From assembly GCA_003153075.1 (NCBI GenBank), contig PMBW01000054.1, forward strand, positions 1 to 5,740: a DNA stretch of 5,740 nt, written 5' to 3'. Position numbers and translations under genes: made by a program. Below the pieces are notes generated by a model that was not told the origin of the DNA, made no database searches, and was given only the letters and a program-made list of their open reading frames with translations. The DNA comes from Dehalococcoidia bacterium. GTDB lineage: Bacteria; Chloroflexota; Dehalococcoidia; Dehalococcoidales; Fen-1064. Shown here piece by piece: positions 1 to 3,617 of the stretch (the stretch's first letter is position 1; every line of letters begins with the position of its first letter).

Positions 1-7
1 TTCCGAA

Positions 8-193
8 TTATTGTCTGCCATTTTCAGCCTCCGTTAATATATATTCAAGCAAACCGCTTTTTTGTGCCTGATACCTTAATAACATGGAAAACCAGTCGAG
101 GAATTCTCCTTTACTCTCAAGACAAACCTGTTCTAAAGCAGCTGCAGAGGAAGGGTTTTTCTTCTTGTTTTTAAAACTCTCTGCCATTTTCAA
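8..193 (-). CDS. Small hypothetical protein, 59-61 aa
   Basis: I do not recognise this protein. It has a basic N-terminus (a KNKKK run), then a mostly helical-looking stretch from about residue 18 to the end, with hydrophobic and aromatic residues (LDWFSMLLRY) and no signal peptide or clear membrane segment. It is therefore probably cytoplasmic. The stop is TAA at 10-8. Two starts are possible. TTG at 193 lies 5 nt after an AAAGGG ribosome-binding site (204-199). ATG at 187, two codons later, has an 11-nt spacer. The TTG has better spacing and the ATG is the better codon, so I cannot decide. It stands alone in the window, about 400 bases downstream of the terminator that follows the PpiC-like gene, so it should have its own promoter, but I found no convincing one. 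It could be a real small gene or a chance frame. The ribosome-binding site favours a real gene. Confidence 0.45.
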   Translation of the reverse strand: MKMAESFKNKKKNPSSAAALEQVCLESKGEFLDWFSMLLRYQAQKSGLLEYILTEAENGRQ

Positions 194-304
194 CTTTTCC
201 CTTTAAAGCCTTGTCTGGACCGTCAATCTTGAATCGCTAACACTAGTCTATGTAAACCGAAGTTAAATCACGCCGTTCGTTCAGCGGGAATAACAGCAGA
301 CAAG

Positions 305-325
305 CGGCCAGTCTTTTACTGGCCG
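305..325. repeat. Perfect hairpin, 8-bp stem with 5-base loop
   Basis: CGGCCAGT (305-312) pairs perfectly with ACTGGCCG (318-325) around the loop CTTTT. The stem is GC-rich and should be stable in RNA. On the plus strand it is followed by GTTGGGCAGG, so it is not an intrinsic terminator in that direction. On the minus strand it is followed by CTTGTCTGCTGTTATT, which is only loosely T-rich. It lies about 110 bases upstream of the start of the small minus-strand gene, so an untranslated-leader hairpin is also possible. Confidence 0.55.
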
Positions 326-373
326 GTTGGGCAGGATATTTGTTATGTTAAATAAAAGCATTTTATCATAGAT

Positions 374-398
374 CTATGGTCAGACGGTCTGACCATAG
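374..398. repeat. Perfect 25-bp palindrome (12+1+12)
   Basis: CTATGGTCAGAC (374-385) is the exact reverse complement of GTCTGACCATAG (387-398), around a single central G. As DNA it looks like a high-affinity operator. The right side contains the smaller palindrome GGTCTGACC (386-394), similar in form to GGTCnGACC sites bound by some FadR-type GntR regulators. As RNA it would form an 11-bp hairpin with a CGG loop. On the plus strand it is followed by CTATTTTGAC, a weak T-tract, so a plus-strand terminator is the alternative, although no plus-strand gene precedes it in the window. Confidence 0.6.
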
Positions 399-598
399 CT
401 ATTTTGACATTTACTTCTTTTAAAAATATACTTTTAAGCATATGACCAATTCTAATAAAACAACGCCTTTCATTCCGCAAAACTAGGACCAATCCGTTCG
501 TCAGGTGATCCCTTTTTATGACACCATCCAATCCGAGGTAATAGATATTATCAGGACAATCAAACCTGATTTGCACAATTTAACATCAAGAAAACAAA

Positions 599-630
599 AA
601 AGGCACGCCGTTTTTTTCGGGCGTGCCTTT
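599..630 (-). terminator. Intrinsic terminator of the PpiC-like gene, possibly bidirectional
   Basis: AAAGGCACGCC (599-609) and GGCGTGCCTTT (620-630) form a perfect 11-bp stem around a 10-base loop. Read on the minus strand, the stem runs into TTTTTTGTTTTCTT (from about 601 downward), a strong U-tract, 20 bases after the stop codon at 650. Read on the plus strand it ends in TTTATTTGT, so weak termination in that direction is possible. Confidence 0.92.
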
Positions 631-649
631 ATTTGTACTTACTCTAATA

Positions 650-1885
650 TTATTTGGTCGTTGTGCCGGTAGTAGTGGAAGCGGCCGTTGGGGTAGTTGG
701 CACAGTAGCTGATGTTGTGGTGGAGGTGGCAGGCGTGGGCGTAGTTGTAGGTATTACCAGTTTAGCTACTAACTTCTTCACCTTGCTGCTGATCCAATTA
801 GTTGTTGCAGTGTCCATTGTTGTACTGCCATTCAAACCGTAGAAAGCAATTTTTTCTGACGCTTCCTGTGTACGCAGCCAATCACTGAGAGCATTATTTT
901 TTAATATTTTTAACTGGTCATCTGTTACTTTCATCGAATCCGATTTCTCGGAAATCCAGAGCAGCACATATTGGGTGGTCACATTATTGCCGGTTGCGTC
1001 AGCGGATTGGACAACCGAAATAGCATCACTGCATTTACCGACACTCAGATTGTTGACCGCTGATTGCAATTGAGAATTAATGGCGTCTACCGGATTCCAA
1101 CCCTGATCGCCGCCGTTAATCCAGCCCGTGGTATCTGTAGAAGCTAACTTGGTGAAGTCAGTTCCGCCATCTACCAGCGCCTTGACAGCATTCGCTGCTT
1201 GCTGAGTGGAAAAAACCATTGACCACAGATGAACCTGGGGAGCAGTATCCGGGACCTTGGTCGCAAGGATATCACTCAAACGCTGCTGTTGTATTTCCCT
1301 GCTCATTATATCCCGGTATTCACTCTCGGATAAACCGGTATATCCTAACTGTTTTTTAATCCAAGCATTGAAATCTGCGTCACTGATGCTATCATTGGTA
1401 CCCTTGGCCTGATTTCTCATAAAGTCGTCGATATCCTGCGCGGTCACCAGCGCCACCCCGTTCGCTGCGGCTTTTTGTTTAACGGTCATTTCGTTGACCA
1501 AGCCCTGCTCAATTTGCAATGGATCACGACTTGCCGAAGCGACCGTCCGTTTGATAAAATATCTGGCGCTCACGTTTTCGGTCCCCACCGTCAGCATCGT
1601 TCGCTGCATCGGTAATATCTCTACCAGATAGACAGTGACGGCAACCACAATCAGCACAACCGCAGTCAGAATAGATATGGTGATGAGATTGTTCTTTCTA
1701 GCAGCAGCTTTTTGTTGCTCATGGTTAACTTCTATCTGCGCTTTCCTGCCGGTTCGCGAAGGCGTCTTTTTAACCGGTTTCGGGGGATGGACACTTTTTA
1801 TATTAGGCTGATTTTGTTTCTTTTCATTTTGTTGTGAATTATTTTTTGCCGGTTCACGTGGATTAGTCATATTCTCCTGACCCAT
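650..1885 (-). CDS. Membrane-anchored parvulin-type (PpiC/PrsA/SurA-like) folding factor with Thr-rich tail
   Basis: This is a likely extracytoplasmic chaperone of the PpiC family, 411 aa (406 from Met6). Residues 1-65 are Lys/Gln/Asn/Pro-rich and cytoplasmic. Residues 66-91 form one membrane segment (ITISILTAVVLIVVAVTVYL). Residues about 97-213 are a SurA-N/PrsA-like helical region. Residues about 216-313 match a parvulin domain: the GGTDFTKLA stretch and GGDQGW (258-263) align with the family's GxxFxxLA and GGDLGW. The usual catalytic His of the HILV motif is Ser222, and the His of the GYH motif is Val307. Isomerase activity is therefore doubtful and a chaperone or scaffold role is more likely. 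Residues 380-410 are a tail with 18 Thr out of 31, plus Pro, Ala and Ser. Start: ATG at 1870 (Met6) has AGGAG (1878-1874) only 3 nt upstream. ATG at 1885 has no ribosome-binding site. A TATAAT at 1909-1904 would place transcription start near 1897, which suits Met6. Confidence 0.82.
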   Translation of the reverse strand: MGQENMTNPREPAKNNSQQNEKKQNQPNIKSVHPPKPVKKTPSRTGRKAQIEVNHEQQKAAARKNNLITISILTAVVLIVVAVTVYLVEILPMQRTMLTVGTENVSARYFIKRTVASASRDPLQIEQGLVNEMTVKQKAAANGVALVTAQDIDDFMRNQAKGTNDSISDADFNAWIKKQLGYTGLSESEYRDIMSREIQQQRLSDILATKVPDTAPQVHLWSMVFSTQQAANAVKALVDGGTDFTKLASTDTTGWINGGDQGWNPVDAINSQLQSAVNNLSVGKCSDAISVVQSADATGNNVTTQYVLLWISEKSDSMKVTDDQLKILKNNALSDWLRTQEASEKIAFYGLNGSTTMDTATTNWISSKVKKLVAKLVIPTTTPTPATSTTTSATVPTTPTAASTTTGTTTK

Positions 1886-1903
1886 TTTGTTAATTTTTCT
1901 ATT

Positions 1904-1932
1904 ATTATAACCGAAAGTTGGCAGGAGTGCAT
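1904..1932 (-). promoter_or_regulatory. Candidate promoter of the PpiC-like gene
   Basis: A perfect TATAAT lies on the minus strand at 1909-1904. The hexamer 17 nt upstream is ATGCAC (1932-1927), a poor -35. Transcription would start near 1897, giving a leader of about 27 nt to the ATG at 1870, with the AGGAG site inside it. The weak -35 suggests low strength or an activator. Confidence 0.4.
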
Positions 1933-1999
1933 TAAAATCATTTAATCGGTTATATTATCTTCCCGCTTAAAGAAAAGATTTCGCCTTTAGCCACTATAT

Positions 2000-2019
2000 T
2001 ACAAACTGATCAATTTGTA
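2000..2019. repeat. Near-perfect 20-bp palindrome centred on TGATCA
   Basis: TACAAACTGA (2000-2009) faces TCAATTTGTA (2010-2019). Nine of the ten pairs match, the exception being one C/A position next to the central TGATCA. It lies about 100 bases upstream of the TATAAT box of the PpiC-like gene. A regulator-binding site is possible, but in AT-rich DNA such an arrangement can also occur by chance. Confidence 0.35.
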
Positions 2020-2226
2020 TTATTGAGAGCCGTCGCCTGATAATGCCAAACGTTTACTCCGAACCACTCCTGTTCTTTAGTTCGAATTACACTTTAGAGT
2101 ATACATTACTACTTAAATATAATAACCTCAGACTGTAGTAGATGGAAATAATTCCAGCTAACGATTATCCGTTTTAATTGCGATTGAAAAGGGATCAAGT
2201 TTGTTTTAAATCAGAAAATCTAAGGT

Positions 2227-2255
2227 AAAATATTTTTCATGTTCCCTCTTGTCAA
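2227..2255 (-). promoter_or_regulatory. Strong minus-strand sigma-70-type promoter candidate
   Basis: On the minus strand, TTGACA (2255-2250, consensus) is followed by a 17-base spacer and TATTTT (2232-2227). Transcription would start near 2220 and run towards the PpiC-like gene with a leader of about 350 nt. No other minus-strand gene lies between, so it would be an upstream promoter for that gene or drive a short unannotated RNA. Confidence 0.5.
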
Positions 2256-2272
2256 CCACCCTTTTCGGGTGG
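2256..2272 (+). promoter_or_regulatory. Leader hairpin upstream of the 37-codon ORF
   Basis: CCACCC (2256-2261) and GGGTGG (2267-2272) form a perfect 6-bp GC-rich stem with a TTTTC loop. It ends 11 bases before the AGAGGT ribosome-binding site (2284-2289) of the small ORF. It is followed by AGAATTTAAT, not a T-tract, so it is not an intrinsic terminator. A leader stabiliser or a regulatory hairpin is more likely. Confidence 0.4.
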
Positions 2273-2297
2273 AGAATTTAATTAGAGGTATAGTACG

Positions 2298-2411
2298 ATG
2301 AATAAACCTTTACAAAAAATTACATCACGACTGCGCTGGCAGCTTATGTCAGACCGCGAACGATATGCACAACTTTGGGCAAAATCTCGGGCTAACTGGG
2401 ATATTGTCTGA
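2298..2411 (+). CDS. Possible small protein, 37 aa
   Basis: I do not recognise this protein. The ATG at 2298 is preceded by an AGAGGT ribosome-binding site (2284-2289) with an 8-nt spacer, and an in-frame TAG at 2283-2285 rules out a longer version. The product is basic (about +5), begins MNKPLQKITSRLRW and ends in RANWDIV, with Trp at positions 14, 27 and 34. The middle (residues about 9-34) could form an amphipathic helix. There is no signal peptide or membrane span. A GC-rich hairpin lies in its leader and weak hairpins lie downstream. The good ribosome-binding site and protein-like composition support a real gene, but the length makes chance hard to exclude. A short regulatory peptide or a small membrane-surface protein are possibilities I cannot separate. 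Confidence 0.45.
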   Translation: MNKPLQKITSRLRWQLMSDRERYAQLWAKSRANWDIV

Positions 2412-2418
2412 ACCTATA

Positions 2419-2430
2419 ATTGCGCGCAAT
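2419..2430. repeat. Perfect 12-bp palindrome after the 37-codon ORF
   Basis: ATTGCGCGCAAT (2419-2430) is an exact palindrome starting 7 bases after the stop codon. With no unpaired centre it makes a poor RNA hairpin, so a DNA-binding site or chance is more likely than a terminator. Confidence 0.3.
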
Positions 2431-2470
2431 ATGACATTGAACCGGTGTTACGTTGTCATTAAATATTTTT
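2431..2470 (+). terminator. Weak terminator candidate after the 37-codon ORF
   Basis: ATGACA (2431-2436) pairs with TGTCAT (2454-2459), and an inner AAC/GTT pairing extends the stem across small internal loops. TAAATATTTTT follows (2460-2470). The stem is imperfect, so termination would be modest. It begins 19 bases after the stop codon of the small ORF. Confidence 0.3.
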
Positions 2471-2483
2471 GGCTTTAAATGTG

Positions 2484-2504
2484 AGTTGAATACGCCATTC
2501 AACT
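2484..2504. terminator. Hairpin between convergent genes, possible terminator
   Basis: AGTTGAAT (2484-2491) and ATTCAACT (2497-2504) form a perfect 8-bp stem with the loop ACGCC. AGTTTTGATG follows on the plus strand, a short T-run. It sits between the 37-codon ORF (plus, ends 2411) and the lipoprotein gene (minus, ends 2637), where terminators for both directions are expected. On the minus strand, CACATTTAAAG follows, which is a poor T-tract. Confidence 0.35.
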
Positions 2505-2636
2505 AGTTTTGATGATTATCAAATTCCGAAATTGTTCAGTTTAAAAACACTCACTCGATCTCTTGCTATTTCCCCGGTCAAGCACTTCCGACTGCGGTCT
2601 CCAGCCTAAAAATGAGGGAGTTATTGTTGATCGGCG

Positions 2637-3107
2637 CTAGTAAACCCAGTTCAGATCAACCTTCGTGGTTACCTGTTGCGCCGGGGATAAAGTGGCCTTT
2701 GCGTAGTTTGTAAAAACGAGATGATACTTCCCAGGAGTAACGATATCCTGATCGATAGTGCCGCTGGACATTAGCCCTGAATCAAAAAGAATATGGACGG
2801 TACGACCTTTCAGCCAATTGTTGTAGGTATCATCGTCCATTACATACACTTCAATGTGATTCGGAGCGCCACCAAAGGTTCTAAAATTACCGACGACTTT
2901 GACTTCTTTCATGGCTTTATTCACTTCAAACGCATAGTCGAAATTAGTCTCGGCGGTGACGCTGATATCCCCATTCACCAGATTTTGGCTTTGCGGGCCG
3001 GTCACCGTCGGTGTAGTTGTACCGGCTGGCTTGTTGCCGCAAGCGGTTGCCATACCCAAAATAATAATGATTATGCCTGTAATGGTAACTTTCAAATATT
3101 TTCCCAC
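2637..3107 (-). CDS. Putative lipoprotein with C-terminal beta-sandwich-like domain
   Basis: The function is unknown. The start region encodes a lipoprotein signal peptide: Lys residues, an Ile-rich hydrophobic core (residues 9-19), then ATAC with Cys23 as the likely lipidated residue. The -3 position is Ala rather than the usual Leu. A short Thr/Pro linker follows (residues 24-38). Residues about 47-156 form one compact domain that looks all-beta, with VEVYVMD-like strands, a TYNNWLKG turn and a PGKYHLVFTN motif near residues 125-134. That pattern recalls GOLD/emp24-like or pre-peptidase-like beta-sandwich domains, which is an inference from appearance only. The product would sit on the outer face of the membrane and depend on Lgt, whose gene lies at the right end of the window. 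GTG at 3107 lacks an obvious ribosome-binding site. TTG at 3095 has GGGA six bases upstream and would still give a signal peptide. Confidence 0.72.
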   Translation of the reverse strand: MGKYLKVTITGIIIIILGMATACGNKPAGTTTPTVTGPQSQNLVNGDISVTAETNFDYAFEVNKAMKEVKVVGNFRTFGGAPNHIEVYVMDDDTYNNWLKGRTVHILFDSGLMSSGTIDQDIVTPGKYHLVFTNYAKATLSPAQQVTTKVDLNWVY

Positions 3108-3113
3108 AAATTC

Positions 3114-3142
3114 AGGATAAGTAAATATTAGAGATTTGTCAA
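3114..3142 (-). promoter_or_regulatory. Promoter candidate immediately before the lipoprotein start
   Basis: TTGACA (3142-3137, consensus) is followed by a 17-base spacer and TATCCT (3119-3114) on the minus strand. Transcription would start at about 3107, the same position as the GTG codon. The mRNA would be leaderless at that GTG, or have a 12-nt leader to the TTG at 3095. Confidence 0.45.
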
Positions 3143-3143
3143 C

Positions 3144-3159
3144 ATTATAGTGTCACTAT
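3144..3159 (-). promoter_or_regulatory. Second -10 box overlapping a 13-bp palindrome
   Basis: A perfect TATAAT lies at 3149-3144 on the minus strand, with no good -35 at 16-18 nt. The palindrome ATAGTG-T-CACTAT (3147-3159) overlaps it. From this box the lipoprotein leader would be about 30 nt. The overlap is the usual position for a repressor operator, but no regulator gene is present in the window. Confidence 0.3.
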
Positions 3160-3243
3160 TTTGGTAGGAATACATTATGTAAGCTATCAGTATTGAGTTA
3201 TGAGTTTTGAACCTGTATGTAAAAATTACTCAAATGATAAAAA

Positions 3244-3278
3244 CGAGATATCTCGCACAATCATCCTGTGGAACAGGA
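3244..3278. repeat. Two adjacent palindromes
   Basis: CGAGATATCTCG (3244-3255) is a perfect 12-bp palindrome. Eight bases further on, TCCTGT (3264-3269) and ACAGGA (3273-3278) form a perfect inverted repeat around GGA. Both are typical in size of sites for dimeric repressors. They lie about 340-375 bases upstream of the exporter start and about 140-170 bases upstream of the lipoprotein start. Confidence 0.35.
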
Positions 3279-3369
3279 AATCGCAGGGCACATTATAACA
3301 AGAAGAGGGCTTTTCCGGTTGCTGCCAAATGGGAATCAGGAATTGTAATTTTAGAATTGTGACTTATAA

Positions 3370-3483
3370 ATGGCAAAGTTCGTCGTTTACAAGGATTACC
3401 ACGCCTCTTCGCTCCTGGAATGGCGCCTGATTGGGGTTTATTATTATACTAAACAGGCAGGGACGCCTGTTCTAATTGTGTAG
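3370..3483 (+). pseudogene. Possible remnant of a DUF1508 (YegP-type) gene, 37 codons
   Basis: The frame ATG 3370 to TAG 3483 begins MAKFVVYKD and continues with EWRLIG near residue 18. The start of DUF1508/YegP proteins typically reads like MAKFxxYKDxxGxxRWRL, so the first 20 residues resemble it. After that the likeness stops, the product is far shorter than a family member (usually about 55-110 aa), and there is no ribosome-binding site. A TATACT box and a perfect inverted repeat lie inside the frame, which suggests the segment now works as promoter DNA if it works at all. It could equally be a chance frame. Confidence 0.2.
3452..3471. promoter_or_regulatory. Perfect inverted repeat, candidate operator of the exporter
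   Basis: AACAGGC (3452-3458) and GCCTGTT (3465-3471) are exact inverted repeats around a 6-base spacer. A TATACT box (3445-3450) ends two bases before it, so the repeat would cover the transcription start of that box. No good -35 is seen for it. Drug exporters of this family are often repressed by TetR- or MarR-type proteins binding such sites. No regulator gene is visible here, so the role is inferred. Confidence 0.4.
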
Positions 3484-3495
3484 CTTGCGAAGGTG

Positions 3496-3525
3496 TTGTA
3501 CTGCAAATCCCGGTAAATTTATACT
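3496..3525 (+). promoter_or_regulatory. Promoter candidate for the MFS exporter
   Basis: TTGTAC (3496-3501) and TATACT (3520-3525) are separated by 18 bases, each close to consensus. Transcription would start near 3532, leaving a leader of about 86 nt. That leader contains the inverted repeat TGCTCA (3555-3560)/TGAGCA (3573-3578). Confidence 0.5.
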
Positions 3526-3554
3526 TTATTCCAATATGTTAAAATTATTCTTGT

Positions 3555-3578
3555 TGCTCATGATTTATGCCTTGAGCA
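3555..3578 (+). repeat. Inverted repeat in the exporter leader
   Basis: TGCTCA (3555-3560) and TGAGCA (3573-3578) are exact inverted repeats with a 12-base spacer, about 30 bases before the ribosome-binding site. This could be an operator or a weak leader hairpin. The short arms make chance quite possible. Confidence 0.25.
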
Positions 3579-3617
3579 TTTACAAATAGCAATTAATAAA
3601 TTTCCCGGGAGGATTTG

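Larger units (their letters stand above)
194..598. other. Non-coding stretch of 405 bases with three inverted repeats
   Basis: No convincing gene lies here. The stretch separates the small minus-strand gene (start at 187 or 193) from the terminator of the PpiC-like gene. It holds a perfect 8-bp stem at 305-325, an A/T-only 6-bp stem at 352-366 and a perfect 25-bp palindrome at 374-398. The only long open frame (343-576, minus) has no ribosome-binding site, begins just beyond a strong terminator and contains two of the inverted repeats, so it is not called. A small RNA or a multi-operator regulatory region is possible, but nothing identifies one. Confidence 0.5.
1886..2297. other. Divergent intergenic region of 412 bases
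   Basis: This stretch separates the minus-strand PpiC-like gene from the plus-strand 37-codon ORF. It holds a TATAAT box near the PpiC-like start, a 20-bp near-palindrome at 2000-2019, overlapping divergent promoter candidates at 2226-2255 and a hairpin at 2256-2272. Between about 2020 and 2205 I see nothing beyond AT-rich sequence. Confidence 0.5.
3108..3617. other. Divergent intergenic region of 510 bases
   Basis: This separates the minus-strand lipoprotein from the plus-strand exporter. It carries promoter candidates at both ends and palindromes at 3147-3159, 3244-3255, 3264-3278, 3452-3471 and 3555-3578. A 37-codon open frame at 3370-3483 may be a remnant of a DUF1508-type gene. No intact gene is convincing here. 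A 32-codon frame at 3200 (plus) lacks a usable ribosome-binding site. Confidence 0.5.

Noticed and set aside
352..366. A/T-only hairpin ATAAAA-GCA-TTTTAT as a regulatory element
   Set aside because: A 6-bp A/T stem is weak and expected by chance in AT-rich DNA.
343..576. 77-codon open frame on the minus strand
   Set aside because: No ribosome-binding site, begins just beyond a strong terminator, contains two inverted repeats including the perfect palindrome, and the product resembles nothing I know.
654..842. 62-codon Val-rich open frame on the plus strand
   Set aside because: It is the antisense of the Thr-rich tail of the PpiC-like gene; the Val runs are the complement of Thr codons.
2793..3131. 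112-codon open frame on the plus strand opposite the lipoprotein gene
   Set aside because: The minus-strand frame has a signal peptide, lipobox and coherent domain; this one has no ribosome-binding site or recognisable product.
3200..3298. 32-codon open frame on the plus strand in the divergent intergenic region
   Set aside because: No usable ribosome-binding site and the product has no recognisable feature.
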